A stretch of DNA of 32,384 nucleotides, from NCBI GenBank assembly GCA_964467585.1, contig CAYXRF010000016.1, forward strand, positions 1 to 32,384. Reading direction: 5' to 3'. A model generated the notes under the pieces. That model was not told the DNA's origin and searched no databases. It was given only the letters and a program-made list of their open reading frames with translations. The stretch comes from CALVLD01 sp964467585 (GTDB taxonomy: Bacteria > Bacillota > Clostridia > Christensenellales > CAG-138). This document shows positions 1 to 6,244 of this stretch, one piece after another. Each line of letters opens with the position of its first letter. Positions within the stretch are counted from its first letter, which is position 1. The position numbers and the translations under genes were made by a program.

Positions 1-159
1 AAACAGTATCTTGCCATAGGTAACCATCCGGCGATAATCAGCCGTGAGCAGTTTATGACGGTTCAGGAAGAGAAGGCTCGAAGATCAAACGTAGAATTGA
101 GCGATGGAACCTCCAAACGCAAACCATCGAAATACTCTTCAAAGCGCAACCTTCAGTAG
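1..159 (+). pseudogene. Large serine recombinase, C-terminal fragment
   Basis: Frame 1 is open from the window edge to a TAG at 157-159 and reads 52 residues. It contains NHPAIISREQF, then VQEEKARRS, then KPSKYSSK. This is the pattern of the recombinase domain of large serine recombinases from clostridial mobile elements, just before the zinc-ribbon region. In full-length relatives the SKYSSK stretch leads into the Cys-rich domain; here it stops four residues later (RNLQ, stop), so the zinc ribbon and coiled coil are missing. The 5' part lies outside the window. I read it as a decayed remnant of an integrated element beside a tRNA locus. A programmed truncation or assembly error cannot be excluded. 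Confidence 0.7.
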
Positions 160-164
160 GCTAT

Positions 165-224
165 TTGAACCCTGCTATTTTTCCTTGAACCCTGTTATTT
201 TTCGTCTAACTCCGTTATTTTTCC
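165..224. repeat. Three tandem 20-bp units
   Basis: Three adjacent 20-mers start at 165, 185 and 205. The first reads TTGAACCCTGCTATTTTTCC and the others differ at a few positions, all keeping the core CTATTTTTC or GTTATTTTTC. They directly follow the recombinase stop. No coding role is visible. Confidence 0.8.
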
Positions 225-285
225 TCAAGGGGTATTCAAATTGACGCTCCGTGCTGATGCCTCGTCCAAACACAAAGAACGCAAA

Positions 286-349
286 AAAGCCTGCAATACA
301 GAGCGTTTTGAATACCCCTATGGGGCAAACGCCTTGTATTGCAGGCTTT
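286..349 (-). terminator. Long near-perfect hairpin, possible second terminator of the tRNA unit
   Basis: A 15-bp perfect stem (286-300 with 335-349) continues through GCGTTTTG against CAAACGC (one bulge) and CCCC against GGGG with a 3-nt loop, giving an almost fully paired 64-nt palindrome. On the minus strand it is followed by a short U run (from the A's at 283-288). It lies downstream of the tRNA terminator, so it may be a back-up terminator or an element end. Function is inferred. Confidence 0.45.
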
Positions 350-360
350 CTTGATAGGCA

Positions 361-407
361 AAATAAAAGAATTGACCGTAGCAACGTATCATTGCTACGG
401 TCAATTC
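361..407 (-). terminator. Intrinsic terminator of the tRNA unit
   Basis: A 16-bp perfect stem (369-384 with 392-407) has a 7-nt loop. On the minus strand it is followed by TCTTTTATTT. It begins two bases after the tRNA-Met CCA end, so it is the natural transcription end of the two-tRNA transcript. Confidence 0.85.
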
Positions 408-408
408 G

Positions 409-485
409 TGGTAGCGGCGATCTGATTCGAACAGATGACACTCCGGGTATGAACCGAATGCTCTAGCCAGCTGAGCTACGCCGCC
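409..485 (-). tRNA. tRNA-Met(CAT), elongator
   Basis: Read on the minus strand this is a 77-nt cloverleaf. The acceptor arm GGCGGCG pairs with CGCCGCT. The anticodon loop TTCATAC carries CAT on a TTCGG/CCGGA stem, and the T-arm has ATCTG-TTCGAAT-CAGAT. The discriminator A and the 3' CCA are encoded. The first acceptor pair is a G-U wobble, and the anticodon stem lacks the three G-C pairs of an initiator, so it is the elongator form. It is the second gene of the transcript, after tRNA-fMet. Confidence 0.95.
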
Positions 486-492
486 ATATGAG

Positions 493-519
493 TGGGAATC
501 GGTGAAACGCCGATTCCCA
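493..519 (-). other. Inter-tRNA hairpin
   Basis: A 10-bp perfect stem (493-502 with 510-519) with a 7-nt loop fills most of the 36-nt spacer between the two tRNAs. There is no U run on the minus strand, so termination is unlikely. A processing signal for separating the tRNAs is a reasonable inference. Confidence 0.55.
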
Positions 520-521
520 AA

Positions 522-597
522 TGGTTGCGGGGGAAGGATTCGAACCTACGACCTTCGGATTATGAGCCCGACGAGCTGCCAGCTGCTCCACCCCGCG
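522..597 (-). tRNA. tRNA-fMet(CAT), initiator
   Basis: Minus-strand 76-nt tRNA beginning CGCGGGG and ending CCCCGCAACCA. It has the initiator hallmark, an unpaired C1-A72 at the acceptor end. The anticodon loop CTCATAA sits on a TCGGG/TCCGA stem, so one of the usual G-C pairs is a G-U wobble here. CCA is encoded. It is the first gene after a consensus promoter, in one transcript with elongator tRNA-Met. Confidence 0.95.
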
Positions 598-622
598 ACG
601 ATGCCGCAAAACGGCAAGTTTT

Positions 623-651
623 ATTATATCAACCTTATAGGGGCGTGTCAA
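623..651 (-). promoter_or_regulatory. Sigma-A-type promoter of the tRNA unit
   Basis: On the minus strand a perfect TTGACA (646-651) and a perfect TATAAT (623-628) are separated by 17 bp. The tRNA-fMet 5' end lies 25 bp beyond the -10 box. This is the strongest promoter match in the window, as expected for a tRNA unit. Confidence 0.9.
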
Positions 652-732
652 TGCATAATTTTATATATTTTTTCGAGGCAAATTTCAACTAAAAATGTCG
701 CCCTCCGAGCCATCCCTTCATAAATAAAAGCA

Positions 733-1122
733 TCACACGGCGAGTTCTTCGCCCAATGCGGTAACCATCATGGCGGCGGTCATACCGCCAAGCACCCGTC
801 CGGGGTAATGGCTTATCCACCACTCGATACGCCGTATCTCGGCTTTGGTGTATTTGCCGATGTCAGCACCTTTGGGGATGAAGCGGCGATTCAGCTTGTT
901 GATATTCTCATTTGTGCCGCGTTCCCACGCCCCGAACGGATGCGTGTAGCAGACCCTTGTTCTCTTTCCCTTGCGAATAGACCGCTCAATGCACTCAAAA
1001 TCGAGGTTCTCACACCCGTTATCGCAGGTTATCGTCTTGAAAGAGCTTTGGCAAGTTTTCTCCGCAACGCGGCTTAATCTTTTGCAGACCCTTCGCTTCC
1101 GCTCCGGGTTCGCTTCGCTCAC
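733..1122 (-). pseudogene. IS30-family transposase, C-terminal fragment
   Basis: The open frame gives 129 residues. From about residue 20 on it carries the C-terminal half of an IS30-type DDE transposase: TITCDNGCEN (second catalytic Asp), HPFGAWERGTNENIN (catalytic Glu within NEN), RRFIPKGADI, and an IEWWISHYPGRVLGGMTA tail. The first 15-20 residues do not look like transposase. The helix-turn-helix domain and first catalytic Asp are absent, since a whole protein would be well over 300 residues. The 3' end appears intact; the 5' two-thirds is lost. I saw no convincing terminal inverted repeats. It is an inactive IS remnant in a region rich in mobile-element debris. Confidence 0.75.
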
Positions 1123-1148
1123 GCCGCCTACTAAGCTTGAAGTTGGTT

Positions 1149-1183
1149 AGCTCTATGCGCGTTAAAAAGACGCACATAGAGCT
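1149..1183 (+). terminator. Hairpin with T-rich tail
   Basis: A 14-bp stem with one mismatch (1149-1162 with 1170-1183) and a TAAAAAG loop is followed on the plus strand by TTAGTTTGTTTTTG. It resembles an intrinsic terminator, but no upstream plus-strand gene survives to be terminated. It may be left over from a deleted gene. Confidence 0.45.
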
Positions 1184-1197
1184 TTAGTTTGTTTTTG

Positions 1198-1409
1198 TCG
1201 TTAACTAAGGGTGATGAGGGCTGGCGGGTCGCCAACTAAGGGTGTTGCGGGTGAGCGGTCGCCAACTAAGTTTGTTTGGTGTGGGCGGGTCGCCAACTGA
1301 GGTTGTTGCGGATAAGCGGTCGCCAACTAAGGTTGTTTGGTTTATGCGGTTGCCGACTGCGGTTGTTTTGTTTGCACGGTCGCTAACCAAGCCTGCTGTC
1401 GGTCTGTCA
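1198..1409. repeat. 30/31-bp tandem repeat, seven units
   Basis: Units start at 1198, 1229, 1259, 1290, 1320, 1350 and 1380, and each opens with a version of TCGCCAACTAAGG. The inner units are closest to each other and the edges (1198 and 1380) are diverged, as in an ageing minisatellite. No open frame here looks coding. There are no unique spacers, so it is not a CRISPR array. Confidence 0.85.
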
Positions 1410-1488
1410 ATTCGTCACCATGGCTGCGTTTCTACCTTTATATACATCTATCCATCGCTGTTGCTTGAATATTCGGCGCACTGCCACC

Positions 1489-1593
1489 GGGAGGCACGGG
1501 AGGCACGGGGAGGCACGGGAGACACGGGGAAGCACGGGAATCATGAGAAGCACGAGAAGCACAGGGAAATACGGGAAGCACGAGAAGCACAGG
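1489..1593. repeat. Purine-rich 9/10-bp tandem repeat
   Basis: About eleven units of the type GGGAGGCAC, GGGAAGCAC or GAGAAGCAC run head to tail, some with an extra G. The plus strand is almost free of T. The last unit runs into the first copy of the 67-bp repeat, sharing GAAGCA. Confidence 0.8.
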
Positions 1594-1760
1594 GAAGCAA
1601 CGGTTAAGCGTCGGTGTTTTCACACTTGAGGCGGCAGCGGCAAAGCTTAACGTCAAAATCGAAGCAACGGTTAAGCGTCGGTGTTTTCGCACTTGAGGCG
1701 GCAGCGGCAAAGCTTAACGTCAAAATCGAAGCAACGGTTAAGCGTCGGTGTTTTCGCACT
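1594..1760. repeat. 67-bp direct repeat, 2.5 copies
   Basis: Two nearly identical 67-bp units start at 1594 and 1661 (the clear difference is TTTTCACAC against TTTTCGCAC), and a third, partial copy runs 1728-1760. Each full unit contains GTTAAGC and later GCTTAAC, an inverted pair about 40 bp apart. Near identity implies recent duplication. The array ends 68 bp before the S10-operon promoter. Confidence 0.9.
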
Positions 1761-1828
1761 CTGCAACGATGAAAACGCACGGGTGCGTGTACATCACAAA
1801 ATATATTTGAGAATATCAAAATTTACTA

Positions 1829-1857
1829 TTGCAATGGGCAAAAAAGTCGTGTATCAT
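1829..1857 (+). promoter_or_regulatory. Promoter of the S10-spc-alpha operon
   Basis: TTGCAA (1829-1834) and TATCAT (1852-1857) are 17 bp apart, a good sigma-A-type match. It is the only such site in the AT-rich 60 bp between the repeat block and rpsJ, so the transcript probably starts near 1864-1866. Confidence 0.75.
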
Positions 1858-1864
1858 TAGCACG

Positions 1865-2141
1865 TTGCGCATTTTAGGGGCTTTTATGCCCATGCAAACC
1901 CGTTTACTGTGTCAAACGGTTGATGCATCCGCTGGCAATGGAGGTGCGCAATACCCTGTGGGAGGTTGCCGGTCGCCAATCCGGGTAATTCACACAGGCG
2001 CCCAATTCTTCGGGCGGGGCAGTCGCTGCCCCCGCATAGTTTTCTTGGATGAGAACACGCGGGTGGGTGTACTGCCGAGGGGCTTTTCGCCCCCACAATA
2101 CGAGCGCGGCGATACCGTGCATAATTTGGAAGGAGATAAAA
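1865..2141 (+). promoter_or_regulatory. Structured 5' leader of rpsJ
   Basis: About 275 nt of untranslated leader lie between the inferred start and rpsJ. Visible helices are CCTGTG (1955-1960) with CACAGG (1993-1998) enclosing TTGCCGG (1966-1972) with CCGGGTAA (1981-1988); CGCCC (1999-2003) with GGGCG (2012-2016); GCGGGGCAG (2014-2022) with the CTGCCCC segment from 2026; and GGGG (2079-2082) with CCCC (2090-2093). The second and third helices share bases and exclude each other. In E. coli the S10 leader is bound by L4; whether this one is regulated by a ribosomal protein is inference. Confidence 0.55.
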
Positions 2142-2450
2142 ATGGCAAACAACAGGATCCGCATTAAGCTCAAGGCGTATGAGCATGAGCTCATCGACAG
2201 GAGCGCAGAAAAGATCGTCGATACGGCGAGGCGGACTGGCGCAAGGGTATCAGGTCCGATCCCCCTGCCCACCGAAAAGGAGATCGTAACGATTCTCCGC
2301 GCAACACACAAGTATAAGGACTCCAGAGAACAGTTCGAGATGCGCACCCACAAGCGTCTTATCGACATCATCCAGCCCTCCGCAAAAACGGTTGACGCTC
2401 TGATGAAGCTCGATTTGCCCGCGGGCGTTGATATCGAGATCAAGCTCTGA
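2142..2450 (+). CDS. rpsJ: 30S ribosomal protein S10
   Basis: 102 residues, the usual length for S10, starting MANNRIRIKLKAYEH. S10 sits in the head of the 30S subunit and, with NusB, also takes part in transcription antitermination. GPIPLPTEKE is the conserved loop and THKRLIDI the conserved core. The ATG at 2142 follows AAGGAG by 7 nt; an upstream open frame from 2049 lacks such a site and is not S10-like. It is the first gene of the operon, 18 nt before rplC, and is preceded by repeats and IS debris rather than the str operon (rpsL-rpsG-fusA-tuf) often found upstream. Confidence 0.98.
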   Translation: MANNRIRIKLKAYEHELIDRSAEKIVDTARRTGARVSGPIPLPTEKEIVTILRATHKYKDSREQFEMRTHKRLIDIIQPSAKTVDALMKLDLPAGVDIEIKL

Positions 2451-2468
2451 GGCAGTGAGGTGTAACTT

Positions 2469-3095
2469 ATGAAGCAAGCTATTTTGGGCAAAAAGATAGG
2501 CATGACACAGCTTTTCCGCGAGGATGGCACCATGATCCCCGTGACCGTAGTGCTTGCGGGTCCATGCCCCGTAACCCAGATCAAAACAGTTGACCACGAT
2601 GGTTACGACGCCGTTCAGATGGCGTTCCTTCCCGTTCGTGAAAAGCTTATCACTAAGCCGCAGATGGGTCACCTTAAGAAGGCGGGCGTCGAGGCTCACA
2701 GATACGTTAAAGAATTTAGGCTTGACGACTGCGCACAGTATTCCGTGGGCAGCGTTATCAAGGCTGACGTCTTTGAAAACGGCGCTCACGTTGACGTGGT
2801 CGGCGTTTCCAAGGGCAAGGGCTTTGAGGGCAATATCAAGCGTTGGAATCAGGCGCGCGGGCGCAAAACCCACGGCTCACATTCCTATCGCGTAACAGGC
2901 TCCCTGGGCGCCTGCACATATCCCGGCGAGGTATTCCGCACAAAGCATATGCCGGGCCACATGGGCAGAGAGCGCATCACGGTTCAGAATCTTGAGGTCG
3001 TCCGCTCTGACGCAGAGAGGAACCTCCTGCTCATAAAGGGTGCCATACCCGGTGCAAACGGCGGTCTGGTACTTGTAAAGAGCACCATTAAGTAA
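2469..3095 (+). CDS. rplC: 50S ribosomal protein L3
   Basis: 208 residues, normal for bacterial L3, an early-assembling protein whose extended loop reaches the peptidyl-transferase centre. Visible hallmarks are the N-terminal LGKKIGMTQLF, the central VSKGKGFEGNIKRW and the GxxTHGSxSYR loop followed by PGHMGRERITVQN. It starts at the ATG after GAGGTGTAACTT, a modest ribosome site, 18 nt after rpsJ, and is followed 14 nt later by rplD. Codon use and GC content match its neighbours. Nothing unusual. Confidence 0.98.
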   Translation: MKQAILGKKIGMTQLFREDGTMIPVTVVLAGPCPVTQIKTVDHDGYDAVQMAFLPVREKLITKPQMGHLKKAGVEAHRYVKEFRLDDCAQYSVGSVIKADVFENGAHVDVVGVSKGKGFEGNIKRWNQARGRKTHGSHSYRVTGSLGACTYPGEVFRTKHMPGHMGRERITVQNLEVVRSDAERNLLLIKGAIPGANGGLVLVKSTIK

Positions 3096-3109
3096 GGAGG
3101 ACAGACACA

Positions 3110-3730
3110 ATGCCTAATGTATCAGTATTCAACATCAAGGGCGAGAACGTCGGCGATATCGAGCTTTCCGAAGCCGTATTCGGCGCCGAGGTCAACGTCC
3201 CCGCGATGCACGCTTATGTAAAGGCGTATCTTGCCAACCAGCGTCAGGGTACTCAGTGCGTTAAAACCCGTGCAGAGGTATCCGGCGGCGGCAAAAAGCC
3301 GTGGCGTCAAAAGGGCACAGGTCGTGCGCGTCAGGGCTCAACCCGTTCACCGCAGTGGACTCACGGCGGCGTGGTGTTCGCACCCAAGCCCCGCGATTAC
3401 CGCATGGCAACAAACAAAAAGCTAAAGGGTGTTGCTCTGCGCTCCGCTCTTTCATCCAAGGTTGTTGACGAAAAGCTCGTTGTAGTGGATGAGATTATGC
3501 TTGCCGAGGTTAAGACCCGTGAGGTCGTCAAGGCGCTTGCCGCTCTTTCCGCAAACAAAGCGTTGATAGTTACCGCAGAGAACGACGCGGACGTCGTTCG
3601 CGCCGCGCGCAACATCGAGGGCGTTGAGGTAGCGTTTGTCGGCTCCCTCAACACCTACGAAATCCTCAGGCACGACACTCTCGTGATGACCCAAGCCGCT
3701 GTTGAAAAGGTCGAGGAGGTATACGCATGA
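3110..3730 (+). CDS. rplD: 50S ribosomal protein L4
   Basis: 206 residues. L4 lines the peptide exit tunnel through a long internal loop, seen here at about residues 45-90 with TRAEVSGGGKKPWRQKGTGRAR then SPQWTHGGVVF. In several bacteria L4 also represses its own operon, which matters given the folded leader upstream of rpsJ, although L4 control is not established for Firmicutes. AAGGAGG precedes the ATG. The stop overlaps the rplW start by 4 nt (ATGA), which indicates translational coupling. Confidence 0.98.
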   Translation: MPNVSVFNIKGENVGDIELSEAVFGAEVNVPAMHAYVKAYLANQRQGTQCVKTRAEVSGGGKKPWRQKGTGRARQGSTRSPQWTHGGVVFAPKPRDYRMATNKKLKGVALRSALSSKVVDEKLVVVDEIMLAEVKTREVVKALAALSANKALIVTAENDADVVRAARNIEGVEVAFVGSLNTYEILRHDTLVMTQAAVEKVEEVYA

Positions 3731-4020
3731 ATTACCACGACATAATCGTTAAGCCCGTGCTTACTGAAAAAAGCTATGACATGGTATCTGAAAAGACATA
3801 CACGTTCATAGTTGACAAGAGGGCTTCCAAAACCGAGATCAAGCAGGCTGTTGAGGCCGTGTTTGACGGCGTAAAGGTCGACAGAGTCAACACTGCGAAC
3901 CGTCTCGGCAAAATAAAGAGGCAGGGACGCTATGAGGGTCGCCGCGCCTCCACCAAAAAGGCTTATGTCACACTGAAGAAGGATTCCAAGGGTATTGAAT
4001 TCTTCGACAGTATGCAGTAA
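3727..4020 (+). CDS. rplW: 50S ribosomal protein L23
   Basis: 97 residues with the L23 signatures VKPVLTEKSY near the N-terminus and TFIVDKRASKTEIKQAVE after it. L23 sits at the tunnel exit and is the docking site for trigger factor and the signal recognition particle. It overlaps rplD by 4 nt. A long open frame on the opposite strand across this gene and rplB is a shadow of strongly biased codon use and was not annotated. Confidence 0.98.
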   Translation: MNYHDIIVKPVLTEKSYDMVSEKTYTFIVDKRASKTEIKQAVEAVFDGVKVDRVNTANRLGKIKRQGRYEGRRASTKKAYVTLKKDSKGIEFFDSMQ

Positions 4021-4032
4021 GGAGGAAGTTAA

Positions 4033-4866
4033 ATGGCTATCAGGAAAATTAAGCCCACGACCCCCGGTCAGCGTTTTATGACGGTCTCCGAATTTGAGGA
4101 GATCACTGCAAAAAAGCCGGAGCGTTCCCTCATTGAGGCTAAGAAGCGCACCGGCGGCCGCAACAATCGCGGTCGTATCACCACCCGCCACATCGGCGGA
4201 GGCAACAAGGTTTATTATCGTATAATCGACTTTAAGCGCAACAAGGACAACGTCCCCGCCAAGGTCGCAACGATTGAGTACGACCCTAACCGTTCCGCTT
4301 ATATCGCGCTGCTCAACTATGCAGACGGCGAAAAGCGTTACATAATCGCTCCCTTCGGGCTCAAGGTTGGCGACTCCGTCGTCTCCGGCGAAGGCTCCGA
4401 TATAAAGGTCGGCAACGCCATCCCCCTGCGCTTTATCCCCGTCGGCACGATGATTCACTGCATCGAGCTGCTTCCCGGCAAGGGCGCACAGCTGGTGAGA
4501 AGCGCGGGCAACGCCGCACAGCTCATGGCAAAGGAAGGCAAGTATGCTCAGGTGCGTCTGCCAAGCGGTGAGGTTCGTTTGATCCCTCTGGGCTGCAAAG
4601 CCACAATCGGTCAGGTCGGCAACATCGACTACGCCAACATAATGCTGGGCAAAGCGGGACGCAAGCGTCATATGGGCGTTCGTCCGACAGTCCGCGGCTC
4701 CGTTATGAACCCGAACGACCATCCACACGGCGGCGGCGAGGGCAAGGCTCCTATCGGTCATCCCGGTCCCGTTACTCCGTGGGGCAAGCCCGCTCTCGGT
4801 CATAAGACCCGCAAGACCAAGAACATCAACGACAAGTACATCGTCCGTCGCAGGGACGGTAAGTAA
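4033..4866 (+). CDS. rplB: 50S ribosomal protein L2
   Basis: 277 residues, the standard size. L2 is the most conserved large-subunit protein and is needed for subunit association and peptidyl-transferase activity. The protein opens with KPTTPGQRF and RSLIEAKKRTGGRNNRGRIT. The highly conserved C-terminal block is intact: RGSVMNPNDHPHGGGEGKAP, including the functionally important His, then GHPGPVTPWGKPALGHKTR. GGAGGAAGTTAA leads to the ATG. The gene is in the usual place between rplW and rpsS. Confidence 0.98.
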   Translation: MAIRKIKPTTPGQRFMTVSEFEEITAKKPERSLIEAKKRTGGRNNRGRITTRHIGGGNKVYYRIIDFKRNKDNVPAKVATIEYDPNRSAYIALLNYADGEKRYIIAPFGLKVGDSVVSGEGSDIKVGNAIPLRFIPVGTMIHCIELLPGKGAQLVRSAGNAAQLMAKEGKYAQVRLPSGEVRLIPLGCKATIGQVGNIDYANIMLGKAGRKRHMGVRPTVRGSVMNPNDHPHGGGEGKAPIGHPGPVTPWGKPALGHKTRKTKNINDKYIVRRRDGK

Positions 4867-4886
4867 TTGAGGGAGGAGTTGCATTC

Positions 4887-5168
4887 ATGAGTAGGTCAGT
4901 CAAAAAAGGGCCGTTTGTCAGCGAAAGGCTTCTTGCAAGGATTCAGGAGATGAACAGCACGGGCAAGAAGACGGTTATCAAGACATGGTCAAGAGCATCC
5001 ACTATCTTCCCCGATATGGTCGGTCACACCATCGCCGTTCACGACGGAAGGAAGCACGTTCCCGTGTACATTACGGAGGATATGGTCGGTCATAAGCTGG
5101 GCGAATTCGCCCCCACGCGCACCTTCCGCGGCCACAGAGGCTCGGAAAAGGCAACGCGTGCCAAATAA
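4887..5168 (+). CDS. rpsS: 30S ribosomal protein S19
   Basis: 93 residues. It starts MSRSVKKGPFVSERLL, the classic S19 N-terminus, and carries VGHKLGEFAPTRTFRGH near the C-terminus. S19 forms a complex with S13 in the 30S head and contacts the A-site tRNA. A GGGAGGAG site precedes the ATG. Intergenic gaps are 20 nt before and 18 nt after, typical of this operon. Confidence 0.98.
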   Translation: MSRSVKKGPFVSERLLARIQEMNSTGKKTVIKTWSRASTIFPDMVGHTIAVHDGRKHVPVYITEDMVGHKLGEFAPTRTFRGHRGSEKATRAK

Positions 5169-5186
5169 TTAAGGAGGAAGATAAGT

Positions 5187-5573
5187 ATGGCAACAAGGTC
5201 AAGAGAAAAGACGGCTCTGCGTCGTGAAAACGCCGACAAGCGTCCGCACGCAACCGCAAGGCACATCCGCATTTCCTCCCGCAAGGTCAAGATCGTTATC
5301 GACCTGATCCGCGGCAAGTCCGTCGATGAGGCAGAGGCGATTCTCCTCTACACCCCCAAGGCGGCGGCGGAGCCGGTGCTCAAGCTTCTCAGAAGCGCGA
5401 TCGCCAACGCTGAAAACAACCTCGAGATGTCCAGAGACACCCTTTACGTTGCGGAGATTTTCGCAAATCAGGGCCCGACGCTTAAGCGTTACAGGCCAAG
5501 GGCAAGGGGCAGCGCGTTCCACATCAGAAAGCGCACAAGCCACATCACCGTAATTCTGGACGAGAAGGAGTAA
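5187..5573 (+). CDS. rplV: 50S ribosomal protein L22
   Basis: 128 residues, slightly longer than the 110-115 common in Firmicutes. The extra length is a basic N-terminal stretch (MATRSREKTALRRENADKRP) before the conserved ATARHIRISSRKVKIVIDLIRGK. L22 lines the exit tunnel; its beta-hairpin corresponds to RYRPRARGSAFHIRKRTSHI near the C-terminus. AAGGAGG lies 9 nt before the ATG at 5187. Only 5 nt separate it from rpsC. Confidence 0.97.
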   Translation: MATRSREKTALRRENADKRPHATARHIRISSRKVKIVIDLIRGKSVDEAEAILLYTPKAAAEPVLKLLRSAIANAENNLEMSRDTLYVAEIFANQGPTLKRYRPRARGSAFHIRKRTSHITVILDEKE

Positions 5574-5578
5574 TTAAG

Positions 5579-6229
5579 ATGGGACAGAAAGTTAATCCGA
5601 ACGGCTTCCGCGTAGGCGTCATCAGGAGTTGGAACACCCGTTGGTACGCCAACAAGAAGAACTTTGCAGATTTCCTCATCGAGGACGACAAAATCCGCAA
5701 GTACCTCAAAAAGAAGTACTACGAAGCTTCCGTCGCCAAGATCGAGATTGAGCGCGCCGCCAACAAGGCGACTGTCAGCATTTACACAGCTCGTCCCGGT
5801 ATGCTCATCGGCAAGGGCGGCGTAGGCGTTGAGACGATAAAGGCGGAGCTGGTCGCACTTGTAAAGCATCCCGTTAACGTCAACATAATGGAGATCCGCA
5901 ATCCGGACGCCAACGCACAGCTTATCGCTGAAAACATCGCCGCCGCGCTTGAAAAGCGCACATCCTACCGCCGTGCAATGAAGCAGGCGATGGGCAGGGC
6001 GATGAAGACAGGCGTCAAGGGCGTTAAAATCACCTGCGGCGGGCGTCTCGGCGGCGCCGAAATCGCACGCAGCGAGGACGTCCACGACGGTTCAATCCCC
6101 CGTCAGACAATCCGCGCCGATATCGATTACGGCTTTGCGGAGGCGGCTACAACATACGGCCGCATCGGCGTAAAGGTTTGGATCTACAAGGGTGAGATTC
6201 TGGGCAAAAGATCGCCCAAGAAAGCGTAA
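5579..6229 (+). CDS. rpsC: 30S ribosomal protein S3
   Basis: 216 residues, the normal length. S3 binds in the 30S head at the mRNA entry channel and contributes to the ribosomal helicase activity. It begins MGQKVNPNGFRVGVIRSWNT. The type-II KH domain has its GxxG loop as GKGG at residues 78-81. The C-terminal domain shows GRLGGAEIARSE and a final WIYKGEILG. The ribosome site (AAGGAG) lies inside the last codons of rplV, only 5 nt away, so the two are probably coupled. Confidence 0.98.
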   Translation: MGQKVNPNGFRVGVIRSWNTRWYANKKNFADFLIEDDKIRKYLKKKYYEASVAKIEIERAANKATVSIYTARPGMLIGKGGVGVETIKAELVALVKHPVNVNIMEIRNPDANAQLIAENIAAALEKRTSYRRAMKQAMGRAMKTGVKGVKITCGGRLGGAEIARSEDVHDGSIPRQTIRADIDYGFAEAATTYGRIGVKVWIYKGEILGKRSPKKA

Positions 6230-6244
6230 GGAGGCGAATTTACC

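Noticed and set aside
175..441. 88-residue minus-strand frame beside tRNA-Met
   Set aside because: It crosses a tRNA 3' end, two terminator hairpins and the 20-bp repeats.
1198..1409. Possible CRISPR array
   Set aside because: Repeats are head to tail with no unique spacers, units diverge gradually, and no cas gene is present.
1438..1819. Ser/Ala/Arg-rich minus-strand frames over the repeats
   Set aside because: Their repetition only reflects the 9/10-bp and 67-bp DNA repeats; no start signal or family pattern.
1829..2167. 112-residue open frame through the rpsJ leader
   Set aside because: It starts within the promoter, overlaps the rpsJ start in another frame and shows no protein-like pattern.
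3655..4884. 409-residue minus-strand frame opposite rplW and rplB
   Set aside because: It mirrors highly biased ribosomal-protein codons, has no ribosome site and no recognisable domain.
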